Shown piece after piece: positions 16,453 through 28,044 of a stretch of DNA of 44,796 nucleotides (position 1 is the stretch's first letter; each line of letters starts with the position of its first letter). The stretch spans positions 37,161 to 81,956 of the forward strand of contig NZ_BMRK01000019.1 in NCBI RefSeq assembly GCF_014648595.1, in the 5' to 3' direction. A program made the translations under genes and the position numbers. This DNA is from Nocardioides luteus (GTDB lineage: Bacteria > Actinomycetota > Actinomycetes > Propionibacteriales > Nocardioidaceae). Under the pieces are notes generated by a model. The model saw only the letters and a list, made by a program, of their open reading frames with translations. It was not told where the DNA came from and searched no databases.

Positions 16453-17675
16453 CAGCCCAGGCCCCCGATCGGGGTGACCTCGTCGAGGACGGCGACACCT
16501 GGGAGCGTCTTGCCCTCCAGGTATTCGAGCGACGCGCCGCCACCGGTGGAGATGTGGCCGAACTGGTCGTCGGAGAAGCCGAGCTGGCGGATCGCCGCGG
16601 CGGAGTCACCGCCGCCGACGACCGAGAGGCCGTCGATCGTGGTCAGCGCCTGGGCGACCGCGCGGGTGCCCTCGGCGAAGGCGGGCTGCTCGAAGACGCC
16701 CATCGGGCCGTTCCAGAAGACCGTCTTGGCGCCCTCGAGCGCGGCGGCGTAGGCCGCGGCCGACTCCGGGCCGATGTCGAGACCGAGGGACTCGGCCGGG
16801 ATCGCGTTGGCGGGGACCACCCGCGCGGACTCCTCGTCGCCGAAGGAGTCGGCGACCACGACGTCGGTCGGCAGCAGGATCTCGACGCCGATCTCCTCGG
16901 CACGCTCGAGGTAGCCGAGCACGGTGAGGATCTGGTCCTCCTCCAGCAGCGACTCGCCGACCTCGTAGCCCTGGGCCTTGAGGAAGGTGAAGACCATGCC
17001 GCCGCCGATGAGCAGCTTCTCGGCCTTGCCGAGCAGGTTGTCGATCACGCCGAGCTTGTCGGAGACCTTCGAGCCGCCGAGGACGACCACGTAGGGACGC
17101 TCCGGGGTCTCGGTGAGCCGCTTGAGCACGTCGATCTCGGTGGAGACCAGGTCGCCCTCGGCGCTCGGGAGCAGCTTCGCGACGTCGTAGACCGAGGCCT
17201 GCTTGCGGTGGACCACGCCGAAGCCGTCAGAGACGAAGGCGTCGGCGAGCGCAGCGAGCTCGTTGGCGAAGTTCGCCCGCTCGATGTCCTCCTTGCTGGT
17301 CTCGCCGGCGTTGAAGCGTACGTTCTCGAGCAGCGCCACCTGACCGTCGGCGAGGCCGCCGACGACCGAGGTCGCCGAGTCGCCGACGGTGTCGGTCGCG
17401 AAGGCGACCTCCGCACCGAGCAGCTCACCGAGACGGGTGGCCACGGGCGCCAGCGAGTAGGCCGGGTCGGGCTCACCCTTCGGGCGACCGAGGTGGGCGA
17501 CCACGACGACCTTCGCACCGGCGTCGGCCAGCTTCTTGATCGTCGGCACCGAAGCACGGATGCGACCGTCGTCGGTGATCGTGGTGCCTTCCAACGGGAC
17601 ATTCAGGTCGGAGCGCACGAGGACTCGCTTGCCCGCGACGCCCTGCTCGATGAGCTGCGTGAGATTCAGAGACAT
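16452..17675 (-). CDS. pgk: Phosphoglycerate kinase
   Basis: This enzyme makes ATP from 1,3-bisphosphoglycerate. The 407-residue protein has the N-terminal signature [15 protein letters not shown] (15-29), the substrate-binding stretch [22 protein letters not shown] (about 55-76) and the C-terminal nucleotide loop [16 protein letters not shown] followed by [15 protein letters not shown]. It lies 38 bases after gap. A TAGTGT hexamer 10 nt before the ATG could be an extra promoter inside the operon. Its stop overlaps the tpiA start. Confidence 0.96.
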   Translation of the reverse strand: MSLNLTQLIEQGVAGKRVLVRSDLNVPLEGTTITDDGRIRASVPTIKKLADAGAKVVVVAHLGRPKGEPDPAYSLAPVATRLGELLGAEVAFATDTVGDSATSVVGGLADGQVALLENVRFNAGETSKEDIERANFANELAALADAFVSDGFGVVHRKQASVYDVAKLLPSAEGDLVSTEIDVLKRLTETPERPYVVVLGGSKVSDKLGVIDNLLGKAEKLLIGGGMVFTFLKAQGYEVGESLLEEDQILTVLGYLERAEEIGVEILLPTDVVVADSFGDEESARVVPANAIPAESLGLDIGPESAAAYAAALEGAKTVFWNGPMGVFEQPAFAEGTRAVAQALTTIDGLSVVGGGDSAAAIRQLGFSDDQFGHISTGGGASLEYLEGKTLPGVAVLDEVTPIGGLG

Positions 17676-17713
17676 AACGGGCTAGACACTAACCTGTGAC
17701 GGCCGTCGCTCGG

Positions 17714-18769
<1,056 letters not shown>

Positions 18770-18834
18770 TTACCCAGCCCCTCCGAACTGCGGGAGACCG
18801 GGTTGGATCGTTCCAAAAGACGGACGAGTAGCAA

Positions 18835-18864
18835 CGCGCCCCAGAGCCGGGGCTCCGGGGCGCG
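18835..18864 (-). terminator. Terminator hairpin downstream of whiA
   Basis: The outer arms CGCGCCCC (18835-18842) and GGGGCGCG (18857-18864) pair over 8 bp, and an inner GAGC/GCTC stem extends the hairpin after one mismatch. It lies about 45 bases past the whiA stop and upstream of gap, so it probably ends the uvrC/rapZ-yvcK-whiA transcript before gap starts anew. Confidence 0.7.
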
Positions 18865-18906
18865 TCGAGGTGGTCAGTGTTGGATCAGTGGTGGATCAGA
18901 GGTGGC

Positions 18907-19893
18907 TCAGGCGTCCTCGGCGAGCATCTCGGCAGTGAGCGACGCCTCGGTGTCGGGGATGCCGAGCTCCTCGGCACGCTTGTCGGCCATCGCCAGCAGC
19001 CGCCGGATCCGGCCCGCGATGGCGTCCTTGGTCAGCACCGGGTCGTGCAGCTGGCCGAGCTCCTCGAGCGAGGCCTGCTTGTGCTCGAGGCGGAGCTTGC
19101 CGGCCTGGCGCAGGTGGTCGGGGATGTCCTCACCGAGGATCTCCAGGGCACGCTCGACGCGAGCACCGGCCGCGACCGCCGCACGGGCCGAGCGGCGCAG
19201 GTTGGCGTCGTCGAAGTTGGCCAGCCGGTTGGCGGTGGCGCGGACCTCGCGGCGCATCCGGCGCTCCTCCCAGGCCATCAGCGACTCGTGAGCGCCCAGG
19301 CGGGTCAGCAGCTGACCGATCGCGTCGCCGTCGCGGATGACGACCCGGTCCACGCCGCGCACCTCGCGGGGCTTGGCGGAGATGCCGATCCGGCGGGCGA
19401 CACCGACCAGGGCCAGCGCCGACTCCGAGCCGGGGCAGGTCACCTCCATCGAGGAGGAACGGCCCGGCTCGGTGAGCGAGCCGTGGGCCAGGAACGCACC
19501 ACGCCAGGCAGCGACGGCGTCGCAGGCCCCGCCGGAGACCACGGCGGGCGGCAGACCGCGCACCGGCCGGCCGCGCTGGTCGAGCAGGCCGGTCTGGCGC
19601 GCCAGCGCCTCACCGTCCTTGACCACGCGCACGATGTAGCGGCTGCCCTTACGAAGACCGCTCGCCTGGATGAGAGCCACCTCTGCCTCGTGGCCGAAGA
19701 CGTCGGCGATGTCTCGCTTCAGCCTCCGCGCGGCCAGACCGGTGTCGAGCTCAGCCTCGACCACGATCCTGCCCGCCACGATGTGGATCCCCCCAGCGAA
19801 CCTCAACGTCGAGGCAACCTCTGCCTTTCGGCAGCATGTCTTGGTGATCTGAGTGGAGGCCAGCTCGGCCTTCACCTGTCCCGTCATCGCCAT
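18907..19893 (-). CDS. whiA: Sporulation/division transcription factor WhiA
   Basis: WhiA is a DNA-binding protein derived from a LAGLIDADG fold. It activates cell-division genes in sporulating actinobacteria with WhiB and is conserved in non-sporulating relatives. The 328-residue protein begins [15 protein letters not shown] and contains the degenerate homing-endonuclease core up to about 225. The C-terminal helix-turn-helix region ([17 protein letters not shown] and [22 protein letters not shown]) closes it. It follows yvcK in the usual order rapZ-yvcK-whiA. An alternative ATG lies two codons in. Confidence 0.95.
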   Translation of the reverse strand: MAMTGQVKAELASTQITKTCCRKAEVASTLRFAGGIHIVAGRIVVEAELDTGLAARRLKRDIADVFGHEAEVALIQASGLRKGSRYIVRVVKDGEALARQTGLLDQRGRPVRGLPPAVVSGGACDAVAAWRGAFLAHGSLTEPGRSSSMEVTCPGSESALALVGVARRIGISAKPREVRGVDRVVIRDGDAIGQLLTRLGAHESLMAWEERRMRREVRATANRLANFDDANLRRSARAAVAAGARVERALEILGEDIPDHLRQAGKLRLEHKQASLEELGQLHDPVLTKDAIAGRIRRLLAMADKRAEELGIPDTEASLTAEMLAEDA

Positions 19894-19939
19894 GCCGGAG
19901 AGTCTTTCATTGATGTCAACGACCCTCGCATTCCATCCA

Positions 19940-19959
19940 CATCCGGAACGCTCCGGATG
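19940..19959 (-). other. Small hairpin between yvcK and whiA
   Basis: CATCCGGA (19940-19947) and TCCGGATG (19952-19959) form a perfect 8-bp stem with loop ACGC inside the 83-base gap. It could be an attenuator or processing site that sets the whiA level relative to yvcK. Confidence 0.45.
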
Positions 19960-19976
19960 AGGCCGGAGGCGTGCGG

Positions 19977-20963
19977 TCAGCCCGCGCCGATCACCCTTGC
20001 GTACGCCGCGGCGAGCCGCTCCGGGTCGTGGCGAGGGGTGCCGTCGCCGAGGGCGACGTCGGCCACCTCGACCCGCGCACCGCAGGTCTCGGCCACCTTC
20101 CCCAGCTCGTCGAGCCCGTCGAGCGAGGAGTCGACGAGCACGGTGTGGATGCGCAGGTCAGGTGCGTGCTCGAGGAGCACCGAGAGATGTTCGGCCGGCC
20201 CGAATCCGGTCGTCTCCCCCGGCTGCTCGCCGAGGTTGAGCACCACCACGATCTTCGCGGAGGTGGCGACCAGCGCCTCGCGCAGCGCCCGCACCATCAG
20301 GTGCGGGAGCACCGAGGTGAACCACGAGCCCGGCCCCAGGAAAACCCACTCCGCCTCGTGGATCGCCTTCACGGCGTCGGGGGCGGCCGGCGGGTTGTCG
20401 GGGATCAGCCGGATCGACTCGATGATGCCATCGGTGCTGGCGACCTCGACCTGACCCTGCACCGAGGAGAGCTCCGCGGGAGCACCCGGCACCAGGCCGC
20501 GTACGTCGGCGACGATGTCCATCGGCACCAGCGCCATCGGCAGGACCCGGCCCTTCGCACCCAGCAGCCGGCCGACCCAGTCGAGCGCCTCGACGTGGTC
20601 ACCGAGCTGCTCCCACAGGCCCACGATCAGCAGGTTGCCGAGACTGTGGCCCCGCATCTCACCCTCGCCGGCGAACCGGTGCTGGAGCACCTGCGCCCAG
20701 GTGTCGTCCCAGAGGTCGGCGCCGCACAGGGCGGCCAGCGCCATCCGCAGGTCGCCCGGCGGCAGCACGCCGAACTCCCGCCTCAGCCGCCCGCTGGAGC
20801 CGCCGTTGTCGGCGACCGTGACGATCGCGGTGAGCTGGTCGACGGTCAGGTCGTCGACCAGCAGTCGCAGCGCGCTCAGTGACGCGTGCAGTCCGTGCCC
20901 TCCCCCCAGGGCGACGACGGCCTGGGCATCTGCCCCCGGGCGGTCGGCCCCGGTCACGCTCAC
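19977..20963 (-). CDS. yvcK: YvcK/CofD-like gluconeogenesis factor
   Basis: YvcK (GlmR/CuvA) is a UDP-sugar-binding protein needed for growth on gluconeogenic carbon and for envelope homeostasis. The 328-residue product has the nucleotide-binding [14 protein letters not shown] near 20-33, [31 protein letters not shown] near 55-85, [13 protein letters not shown] near 110-122 and [13 protein letters not shown] near 212-224. The start is the GTG that overlaps the rapZ stop (GTGA), which removes a low-complexity extension that would otherwise precede it. Coupled to rapZ and followed by whiA. Confidence 0.92.
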   Translation of the reverse strand: MSVTGADRPGADAQAVVALGGGHGLHASLSALRLLVDDLTVDQLTAIVTVADNGGSSGRLRREFGVLPPGDLRMALAALCGADLWDDTWAQVLQHRFAGEGEMRGHSLGNLLIVGLWEQLGDHVEALDWVGRLLGAKGRVLPMALVPMDIVADVRGLVPGAPAELSSVQGQVEVASTDGIIESIRLIPDNPPAAPDAVKAIHEAEWVFLGPGSWFTSVLPHLMVRALREALVATSAKIVVVLNLGEQPGETTGFGPAEHLSVLLEHAPDLRIHTVLVDSSLDGLDELGKVAETCGARVEVADVALGDGTPRHDPERLAAAYARVIGAG

Positions 20964-21826
20964 TCCCGCCCGAGGTCTCGGTGGATCGCCTTCGCGTCGA
21001 GGCCGGCGTCTCGCAGACGCCTGGAGATCTCCTCCGCCATCGCCACGCTGCGGTGCTTGCCGCCCGTGCAACCGATCGCCACGCGCATGAACCTCTTTCC
21101 CTCGTGGAGGTAGCCCTTGGTCACTCCGATGAGCACCGGAACATACCCGCTCAGGAACTCCTCCGCACCAGGGCGCGAGTAGACGTAGGAGGCGACGTCG
21201 GGATTGTCGCGTCCGTTGCCACCTCGCAGCTCCGGGACCCAGTGGGGATTGGGCAGGAATCGCATGTCGGCCATGAAGTCGGCGTCGACCGGGATGCCGT
21301 ACTTGAACCCGAAGCTCACCACCGAGACCTTCAGCGTCGTCCGCTCGGGAGTGCCGAACGCCTCGGCGATGCGGGCGGTCAGCTGGTGCACGTTGAGCTG
21401 GGTGGTGTCGATGACCAGGTCGGCGGCGCCGCGCAGGCTGGCCAGCACGACCCGCTCCCGCTCGAGCGCGTCCAGCAGCCGCTCGTTGCCCTTCTGCATC
21501 GGGTGTGGCCGCCGGGCGGCCTCCTGGCGCCGGACCAGGGTGTCGTCGGCGGCGTCGAGGAAGACCAGGGTGGTCCGCCGCCCGGTCTCGCCCTTCGCCA
21601 GGATCTCCTCGAGCTCGGCGAAGAACGAGCCGGAGCGTACGTCCGTGACGACTGCCACCGGCTGCTCGGGGCCGCGGGCGGCGTCGACCCGCTCGACCAC
21701 CTGCGAGAGCAGGCTCGGCGGCAGGTTGTCGACGACGTAGTAGCCGAGGTCCTCCAGCTCCTTGGCGGCGGTGCTCCGCCCAGCACCGGTCATGCCGGTG
21801 ATGACGACGACCTCCCCCTTGTGCAT
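20960..21826 (-). CDS. rapZ: RapZ-family nucleotide-binding protein
   Basis: RapZ proteins are P-loop ATP/GTP binders; in E. coli RapZ is an RNA adapter controlling glucosamine-6-phosphate synthase. The 288-residue product has the P-loop GMTGAGRST at 11-19 (Arg in place of the usual Lys), VVDNLPPSLL near 30-39 and the C-terminal domain with FGFKYGIPVDADFMADMRFLPNPHW and IGCTGGKHRSVAMAE. The ATG is 3 nt past the uvrC stop, and the gene overlaps yvcK, so the cluster is tightly coupled. Confidence 0.94.
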   Translation of the reverse strand: MHKGEVVVITGMTGAGRSTAAKELEDLGYYVVDNLPPSLLSQVVERVDAARGPEQPVAVVTDVRSGSFFAELEEILAKGETGRRTTLVFLDAADDTLVRRQEAARRPHPMQKGNERLLDALERERVVLASLRGAADLVIDTTQLNVHQLTARIAEAFGTPERTTLKVSVVSFGFKYGIPVDADFMADMRFLPNPHWVPELRGGNGRDNPDVASYVYSRPGAEEFLSGYVPVLIGVTKGYLHEGKRFMRVAIGCTGGKHRSVAMAEEISRRLRDAGLDAKAIHRDLGRE

Positions 21827-21829
21827 GAC

Positions 21830-23803
21830 CTACTCCTCGATGATCTCGCCGGTGGTGACGTTGATGGCCCCCACCTTGCCATTCTTCGCCGTCTGCTCCA
21901 CAGCGGTCTTGATGGCCGTCGCCGTGCTCGGCCCGATGCCGGGCACCTGCGCGATCTCCTCGACCGTCGCGGCGCGCAGCTTCTTCAGCGAGCCGAAGTG
22001 TTTCATCAGCGTCTTGCGGCGCACCTCCCCGAGGCCGGGTACGTCATCGAGCAGGCTCTCCACCATCGACTTGCTGCGGCGGCCCCGGTGATGGGTGATC
22101 GCGAACCGGTGGGCCTCGTCGCGGACCCGCTGGAGCAGGTAGAGCCCCTCCGAGGAGCGCGGCAGGATGACCGGGTCCTCCTCGTCGGGCACCCAGACCT
22201 CCTCCAGCCGCTTGGCCAGCCCGACGACCGGGATGTCGTTGATGCCGAGCTCGGCCAGGGCCCGCTGGGCGGCGGCCACCTGGGGCGCGCCACCGTCGAC
22301 GACGACCAGCCCCGGGGCGTAGGCGAACTTGCGCGGCCGGCCGGTCTCGGGGTCGACCAGCATGGGCCCGTCGGCGCCCTCCTCGGTGGAGACGACCGCC
22401 GTCGACTGTTCATCGAGCAGCCGCTTGAACCTTCGAGTGATCACCTCGTGCATCGCCCGGACGTCGTCGGAGCCGTCCTGGCCCTTGATGATGAACCGCC
22501 GGTATTCGGACTTGCGGGCCAGGCCGTCCTCGAAGACGACCATGCTGGCCACAATCTCGGTGCCCTGCAGGTGGGAGATGTCGTAGCACTCGATGCGCAG
22601 CGGAACCTCGTCGAGCTCGAGCGCCTCCTGGATCTCCTCCAGCGCCCGGTTGCGGGTGGTGAGGTCGCTGGCCCGCTTGGTCTTGTGGAGCGCCAGGGCC
22701 TGCTGGGCGTTCTTCGCGACGGTCTCCTGCAGCGTCTTCTTGTCGCCACGCTGCGGCACCCGGATCCGCACCTTCGCCTTGCGGACGTCGGAGAGGAGCT
22801 CCTCGAGCGTCTCGTGGTCGGACGGCAGCGCCGGCACCAGGATCTCACGCGGGATCGCCGCGGCATCCTCACCGGCGTAGAGCTGCAGCAGGAAGTGCTC
22901 GACCAGGCCGGCGGTGTCGGCCTCGTCCATCCGGTCGGCGACCCAGCCACGCTGGCCCTTGATGCGGCCGCCGCGTACGTAGAAGATCTGCACGCCGACC
23001 TCGAGCGGGTCCTCGGCCAGCGCGATCACGTCGGCGTCGGCGCCGTCACCCAGCACGACCGCCTGCTTCTCCAGGGCCCGCTGCATCGCGCCGAGATCGT
23101 CACGCAGCCGCGCGGCCTTCTCGAAGTCGAGGGCCTCGGAGGCGGCGTACATCTCCTTCTCGATCCGCTTGATGAAGGTGGAGGTGTGGCCGGCCATGAA
23201 GTCGCAGAAGTCGTCGACGATGTCGCGGTGCTCCTCCGGCGAGATGTTGCCGACGCACGGAGCGGTGCACTTGTCGATGTAGCCGAGCAGGCAGGGCCGG
23301 CCGATCTGCTGGGAGCGCTTGAAGACGCCGTTGGAGCACGAGCGCATCGGGAAGACGCGCAGCAGGATGTCGACGGTCTCGCGGATCGCCCAGGCGTGAC
23401 CGTAGGGGCCGAAGTAGCGGGTGCCCTTGCGCTTGGCGCCGCGGCCGACCATCACCCGCGGGAACTCCTCCCCCACGGTGACCGCCAGCCACGGGTAGGA
23501 CTTGTCGTCGCGGTACTTGACGTTGAACCGCGGGTCGAACTCCTTGATCCAGGTGTATTCGAGCTGGAGCGCCTCGATGTCGTTGTTGACGGTCGTCCAC
23601 TCGACGCTGGCGGCGGTGGTGACCATCGTCGCCGTACGCGGGTGGAGGCTCGGGATCGGCTGGAAGTAGTTCGCGAGCCGCTGGCGCAGGTTGATCGCCT
23701 TGCCGACATAGATCACCCGCCCCTTCGGATCGCGGAACCGGTAGACCCCTGGCTGGGTGGGGATGTCGCCAGCCTTCGGGCGGTAGCTCTGCGGATCGGG
23801 CAC
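21830..23803 (-). CDS. uvrC: Excinuclease ABC subunit C
   Basis: UvrC makes both incisions in nucleotide excision repair. The product (657 residues from GTG 23803) has a GIY-YIG domain near 17-95 ([18 protein letters not shown]), a Cys cluster ([15 protein letters not shown]), the UVR helix pair ([28 protein letters not shown]), an RNase H-like domain starting at [21 protein letters not shown] and a C-terminal tandem helix-hairpin-helix ([30 protein letters not shown]). I prefer GTG 23803 over the ATG at 23827 because TAGGCT lies 7 nt upstream of it, implying leaderless initiation, and VPDPQSYRP suits the family N-terminus. Confidence 0.95.
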   Translation of the reverse strand: MPDPQSYRPKAGDIPTQPGVYRFRDPKGRVIYVGKAINLRQRLANYFQPIPSLHPRTATMVTTAASVEWTTVNNDIEALQLEYTWIKEFDPRFNVKYRDDKSYPWLAVTVGEEFPRVMVGRGAKRKGTRYFGPYGHAWAIRETVDILLRVFPMRSCSNGVFKRSQQIGRPCLLGYIDKCTAPCVGNISPEEHRDIVDDFCDFMAGHTSTFIKRIEKEMYAASEALDFEKAARLRDDLGAMQRALEKQAVVLGDGADADVIALAEDPLEVGVQIFYVRGGRIKGQRGWVADRMDEADTAGLVEHFLLQLYAGEDAAAIPREILVPALPSDHETLEELLSDVRKAKVRIRVPQRGDKKTLQETVAKNAQQALALHKTKRASDLTTRNRALEEIQEALELDEVPLRIECYDISHLQGTEIVASMVVFEDGLARKSEYRRFIIKGQDGSDDVRAMHEVITRRFKRLLDEQSTAVVSTEEGADGPMLVDPETGRPRKFAYAPGLVVVDGGAPQVAAAQRALAELGINDIPVVGLAKRLEEVWVPDEEDPVILPRSSEGLYLLQRVRDEAHRFAITHHRGRRSKSMVESLLDDVPGLGEVRRKTLMKHFGSLKKLRAATVEEIAQVPGIGPSTATAIKTAVEQTAKNGKVGAINVTTGEIIEE

Positions 23804-23810
23804 GTCCGCC

Positions 23811-23816
23811 AGCCTA
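23811..23816 (-). promoter_or_regulatory. Candidate -10 box, leaderless start of uvrC
   Basis: TAGGCT on the minus strand, 7 nt before GTG 23803. It overlaps the alternative longer reading frame, which argues that the longer start is not used. Confidence 0.5.
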
Positions 23817-23860
23817 TCGGCGAGCACCGACAGGCCGGCGGCACGTGTCCCCGGCGTCAG

Positions 23861-26800
23861 CTAGCCGAGCAGCTCCACCTCCGAGAGCGTGATCTGCTCC
23901 TGCGCCGGGCCGGTGAACTCGATCCGGATCCGCTGGAACTTCGAGGCCGACCCGAGCTTGAACGGCCGGGTGGCCTGCTGCCAGTCGAACTCCTCCTCCG
24001 AGCGCCGGTCGAGCACCTTCCACCGCTTGCCGTCGTTCGACCCCTTGACGACCCAGCCGCTCGGGGAACCGCCCTCTGCGCCGTTGGTCAGGGTATAGAA
24101 GGAGACCGGCGGCCGCTTCCCGGAGAAGCGGTACTCGACCCAGCCGTCACCGGCGACGGTCGTCTGCGTCCCGGAGTCGTCGTCGACCAGCGTCTCGCCG
24201 TCGCTCCCGCTCGTCGTCACCGTCCCCTTGCCCGCACCCGAGCGGTCGGCGATCGGCTTCGCGGGCTTCGACCCGGTGGTCAGCGACGGTGGCACCGACT
24301 TCGGCGAGGTGCCCCAGCGCGACGGCTTCGAACCCATGTCGAACTCGATGGTGCCGCCGTCGGCGAGCTCCTGGTGGGAGACGTACGTCTTGTCCCACCG
24401 CTTGCCGTCGATCTCGACGCCCTGGACGTAGATGTTCTCGAGGCTGTTCTTCGGCGCCTTGATCACCAGGTCCTTGCCGCCCTCGAGGTGCAGGGTCGCC
24501 TTGGTGAACAGCGGCGAGCCGATGACCAGGTTCTCGCTGCCCATCTGCAGGGGGTAGAGACCGAGCGAGGAGAAGAGGTACCAGGCCGACGTCTCGCCGT
24601 TGTCCTCGTCGCCGGCATAGCCCTGGCCGATCTCGGAGCCGGTGTACATCCGGCGCAGGGTCTCGCGGACGATCTCCTGCGTCTTCCAGGGCTCGCCTGC
24701 GTAGCTGTACATCCACGGGATGTGGTGGCTGACCTGGTTGGAGAAGCCCCACTGCCCCATGCGTACGTCCCGGGCCTCGCGCATCTCGTGGATGATCCCG
24801 CCGTAGGAACCGGGGTGCTCGGCCGTCTCCGGCGTGGCGAAGAAGGTGTCGAGCTTCTCCGCGAGACCCTTGCGACCGCCGTAGAGGTTGGCCAGGCCCT
24901 GGCCGTCCTGCGGGGTGTGGAAGGCGAAGTTCCAGCCGTCGGTCTCGGTGTAGTCGTGGTCGCTGCCCCACACCAGCGGGTCGTACTCGGCCGGAGACTT
25001 CTTGAAGGTGCCGTCGACGTTGCGGCCCTGGAAGAAGCCGACCCGGTCGTCGAAGGTGTTGACGTAGTTGCGGGCCCGGTTGAGGAAGTACTCCGACTCC
25101 TCGCGCAGGCGCTTGCGCTCCGCCTTCGAGAGGCCGTCACGCTCGGCGAGCTCGGCAGCCATGTTGCCGATGCCGTAGTCGTTGATGAAGCCCTCCAGCG
25201 CCCAGGAGACGCCCTCGCTCACGGCCGCCTGGGTGTAGCCGAGGAACAGCGAGCGCTGCAGGCCCTTGCGGCCGACGTTGGAGTTGTTCGCGCTGCCCGG
25301 GGGACGCACGGTGGCGTTCTTCACCGCGGCCGCGTAGGCGGCCTCGGCGTCGATGCCCTTCACCCCCTTGACGTACGCATCGGCGAAGGAGACGTCCGAG
25401 CTGGTGCCGGTCATCAGGTTGGCGTAGCCCGGTGAGGACCAGCGCGAGATCCAGCCGTTGTCCTTGTACTGCTGCACGAACCCGTTGACCATCTCCGCGG
25501 CCTGGCTCGGCTCGAAGAGCGAGTAGGCGGCCCAGGTGGTGCGGTAGGTGTCCCAGAAGCCGTTGTTCACATAGACCTTGCCGTCCTTGATCTCCGCCCC
25601 GGTGTGGTCGGGCGTGGTGCCCGGCGGGATGGTGTCGTCGGAGGTCGACTGCATGGCGTGCTTCCAGACCGGGTCCTCCGCGGTGCCGGTGTTCTCGTGG
25701 CCGGAGTTGGGGTAGAGGAAGAGCCGCGCGAGGTTGGAGTAGACGGTGGTCTTCTGGTCCTTGGTCGCGCCCTCGATGTCGAGGACGTCGAGCTTGTCCT
25801 GCCACAGCGCCTTCGCCCGGTCCTTGACCGTGTCGAAGGACGCGTCGGCGACCTCGAGCTCGAGGTTGCGCTTGGCCTGATCGATGCCGATCAGGCTGGT
25901 GGCGATGCGCATCGTCACGGTCCGGTCCGCGCCGGGGTCGAACTCGAGGTGGCCCTGGACGTCGGGGCGCTCCCCCTCGGCGTACTTGCCGCCGCCGGCG
26001 ACCCGCTGGTCGAAGGTGGCGTACACGAACATCCGGCTGGCGCCGTTGGACAGGTCGCTGCGGGTGTCGGTGAAGCCGGACAGCGTGCCGGCCTCGGGGT
26101 CGAGGGTGAGGCCGCCGCGGTTGTCGACGTTGTCGAAGACGAGGCTCGCGGAGTCACCTGGGTAGGTGAACCGGAAGACCGCGGCGTGGTCGGTCGGCGC
26201 GATCTCGGCCCTCTGCCCGTTGTCGAAGTCGACCTCGTAGTAATAGGGCCGAGCGGTCTCGTTCTCGTGCTCGAAGGTGAGCGCCCGCGCCTTCCGGCCC
26301 GGGTTCGGCACGCCCTCGGCGGCCGACGGCATCACCTGGAAGGTCTGCCGGTCGCCCATCCACGGGCTGGTCTCGTGGCTCAGCGTCAGCGACTGCAGGC
26401 TGGAGCGGTTCTTCGCGTCGTTGTCCTGGTGGTAGCGGTAGAACCAGTTCAGCGAGCTCGCATCCGTCATCGGCGCCCAGAAGTTGAACCCGTGCGGGAC
26501 CGCGGTCGCGGGGATGTTGTTGCCGCGCGAGAAGGCGCCGCTGGACTGGGTGCCGCGCGTGGTGAGCGCGTAGTCGACCCGGCTGGTCACCTCCGGCTTC
26601 TCCGGAGACGCGGTGATCGCGATGTCGTCGTACCAGCCACGGAACCTCGTCGGACCGCTCGGCACGTCGACGCCGACCAGGATGCGGTCGATCGTGCGGC
26701 CGGCGGCGACCTCGCCGATGACGGACGCCTTCTTGTTCCACTGGTTGGTGTAGAGCGACTTCGACTCGCCCTGCCCCTCCGGGGAGAGTACGTAGCCCTG

Positions 26801-27865
26801 CGCGTCGAGCGCGCCCAGCTCGGAGAGCAGCGTGCCGTCGGTGAAGGCCAGGTCGACGGCGGTGTAGGTGCTCGGGTAGCTCAGGTCGCCCTCGACGAAC
26901 TCGGGGAAGACCAGGTAGGACAGCTCGGTCTTCTTGCCGACCGGGATGTCGACGTCGAAGACGCGGTTGTAGGAGTGGCCCTTCTCGCCGGTGACCTTGC
27001 CGGCGTACTCGAAGGCGTGCGTGCCGGTGAAGCCGACCTTCGTCTTGGCGGCGTACGCCGAGGCGGGGCCGTCGTCGGGATGGCTGGTCATGTTCTCGAG
27101 CGGCGGCGGGGGCTCGGAGCCGTCGGAGAGCTGCCACTCGGCGAGCTGGAGGAGATCGCCGTCATGGTTGGCTGAGATGTCGATGCGGTAGTGGGAGAAG
27201 GCCTGCGGCGAGGCGATCTCGAACTCTCGGGTCTGGAAGCGCTCCTCCCACGACTGGTCGGCGCGGTTGTCCAGGTCGGTCCAGGTCTGGCCGTCGGCGG
27301 AGCCCTGGATCACCCAGCTCTTCGGGTCACGCTCGGCGGCGTCGTTGGCCGAGGTGAGGGCGTACCTGACGACGCGGGTGGGCTCGTCCAGATCGATCTG
27401 CACCCAGCCGGTGGCCTCGAAGGTGAGCCACTTGGTGTTGATGTCGCCGTCGACGAGCTCGGCCGCTCCTTCGCCGGAACCGGAGTTCTCACCGCTGGCG
27501 CCGACGCCGGTGATGTGCTCGGCGATGTCGCCGGGGATGCCCGAGGGGTCGGGGCCGGCCACGCCCTCGGTGCGCGGCTCGCCGTCCTCGTCGGTGTCGA
27601 CGAGATCGGCCCAGGTGGGCTGCGGATCGTCCTCCTCGAAGGAGGTCGACCAGTCGCCGCCGTCGGCGGCTCGTTGAGGGTCCGCAGTGTCGCTCTTCGG
27701 GGCGGTCGGCTCCGCGGTCGACTCTGCGTTCGGCTCTGTCTCCGGGGTCGCGAGCGCGGGCACGGTGCCGCTCATCGTGATCGTCAGCGCCGCCGACGCG
27801 GCGATCAGGATGGCCAGGCGCCGAGCCCGGCCTCTGGTTCTCAGGGGTGCGTCCCAACGATGCAT
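23861..27865 (-). CDS. Secreted GH92 alpha-mannosidase with two discoidin-like domains
   Basis: This 1334-residue exported enzyme is predicted to remove alpha-linked mannose from glycans such as fungal or plant mannans. A signal peptide (1-40, ending VPALA) is followed by a Glu/Thr-rich stretch. An F5/8 type C-like domain follows (about 115-255, VDGDINTKWLTFEATGWVQIDL), then a beta-sandwich and the GH92 domain (about 430-1170). GH92 features include WDTYRTTWAAYSL and the conserved AGDEDNGETSAWYLFSSLG. A second discoidin-like domain ends the protein (WVVKGSNDGKRWKVLDRR). ATG 27865 has AAGGAG about 10 nt upstream. It is divergent from a LacI regulator with operators between, so it is probably induced by a mannan-derived sugar. 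Confidence 0.9.
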   Translation of the reverse strand: MHRWDAPLRTRGRARRLAILIAASAALTITMSGTVPALATPETEPNAESTAEPTAPKSDTADPQRAADGGDWSTSFEEDDPQPTWADLVDTDEDGEPRTEGVAGPDPSGIPGDIAEHITGVGASGENSGSGEGAAELVDGDINTKWLTFEATGWVQIDLDEPTRVVRYALTSANDAAERDPKSWVIQGSADGQTWTDLDNRADQSWEERFQTREFEIASPQAFSHYRIDISANHDGDLLQLAEWQLSDGSEPPPPLENMTSHPDDGPASAYAAKTKVGFTGTHAFEYAGKVTGEKGHSYNRVFDVDIPVGKKTELSYLVFPEFVEGDLSYPSTYTAVDLAFTDGTLLSELGALDAQGYVLSPEGQGESKSLYTNQWNKKASVIGEVAAGRTIDRILVGVDVPSGPTRFRGWYDDIAITASPEKPEVTSRVDYALTTRGTQSSGAFSRGNNIPATAVPHGFNFWAPMTDASSLNWFYRYHQDNDAKNRSSLQSLTLSHETSPWMGDRQTFQVMPSAAEGVPNPGRKARALTFEHENETARPYYYEVDFDNGQRAEIAPTDHAAVFRFTYPGDSASLVFDNVDNRGGLTLDPEAGTLSGFTDTRSDLSNGASRMFVYATFDQRVAGGGKYAEGERPDVQGHLEFDPGADRTVTMRIATSLIGIDQAKRNLELEVADASFDTVKDRAKALWQDKLDVLDIEGATKDQKTTVYSNLARLFLYPNSGHENTGTAEDPVWKHAMQSTSDDTIPPGTTPDHTGAEIKDGKVYVNNGFWDTYRTTWAAYSLFEPSQAAEMVNGFVQQYKDNGWISRWSSPGYANLMTGTSSDVSFADAYVKGVKGIDAEAAYAAAVKNATVRPPGSANNSNVGRKGLQRSLFLGYTQAAVSEGVSWALEGFINDYGIGNMAAELAERDGLSKAERKRLREESEYFLNRARNYVNTFDDRVGFFQGRNVDGTFKKSPAEYDPLVWGSDHDYTETDGWNFAFHTPQDGQGLANLYGGRKGLAEKLDTFFATPETAEHPGSYGGIIHEMREARDVRMGQWGFSNQVSHHIPWMYSYAGEPWKTQEIVRETLRRMYTGSEIGQGYAGDEDNGETSAWYLFSSLGLYPLQMGSENLVIGSPLFTKATLHLEGGKDLVIKAPKNSLENIYVQGVEIDGKRWDKTYVSHQELADGGTIEFDMGSKPSRWGTSPKSVPPSLTTGSKPAKPIADRSGAGKGTVTTSGSDGETLVDDDSGTQTTVAGDGWVEYRFSGKRPPVSFYTLTNGAEGGSPSGWVVKGSNDGKRWKVLDRRSEEEFDWQQATRPFKLGSASKFQRIRIEFTGPAQEQITLSEVELLG

Positions 27866-27913
27866 CGGTGTGATCTCCTTCACATGGGGGCCATCGAAGA
27901 TGGAACCGTTGCC

Positions 27914-27927
27914 TGACAACGTTGTCA
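27914..27927. promoter_or_regulatory. LacI-type operator upstream of the GH92 gene
   Basis: TGACAACGTTGTCA is a perfect 14-bp palindrome with the central CG typical of LacI-family operators. It lies about 50 bases before the GH92 start. The regulator encoded divergently is the obvious ligand. Confidence 0.75.
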
Positions 27928-28003
27928 ATCGGGTTTGCGAAGGATTTACGCGCGACTTGCTGTCGCAGTTGACGACTTCGAGCGCCACTCCGGCGTGACC
28001 TGA

Positions 28004-28015
28004 GACATCGTTGTC
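28004..28015. promoter_or_regulatory. Second LacI-type operator over the lacI-type gene promoter
   Basis: GACATCGTTGTC matches GACAACGTTGTC, the core of the first operator, at 11 of 12 positions. It overlaps the candidate -35 of the regulator gene, which suggests autorepression. Confidence 0.6.
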
Positions 28016-28038
28016 GTCGGCGGTTCGTTGTCTACTCT
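28011..28038 (+). promoter_or_regulatory. Candidate promoter of the LacI regulator, leaderless
   Basis: TTGTCG (28011-28016) and TACTCT (28033-28038) have a 16-bp spacer. The -10 box ends 6 nt before GTG 28045. Confidence 0.5.
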
Positions 28039-28044
28039 GAGCAC

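Noticed and set aside
18812-18825. TTGGATCGTTCCAA palindrome upstream of gap as a regulator site
   Set aside because: The arms are only 5 bp and no matching regulator is nearby. It is mentioned in the gap entry but not claimed as a site.
20879-25435. A 1518-codon plus-strand open frame opposite rapZ, uvrC and GH92
   Set aside because: It is a composition shadow: the minus-strand frames carry complete family motifs, and this frame has none. The same applies to the long frames at 16554-17699, 25604-27175 and 30823-34128.
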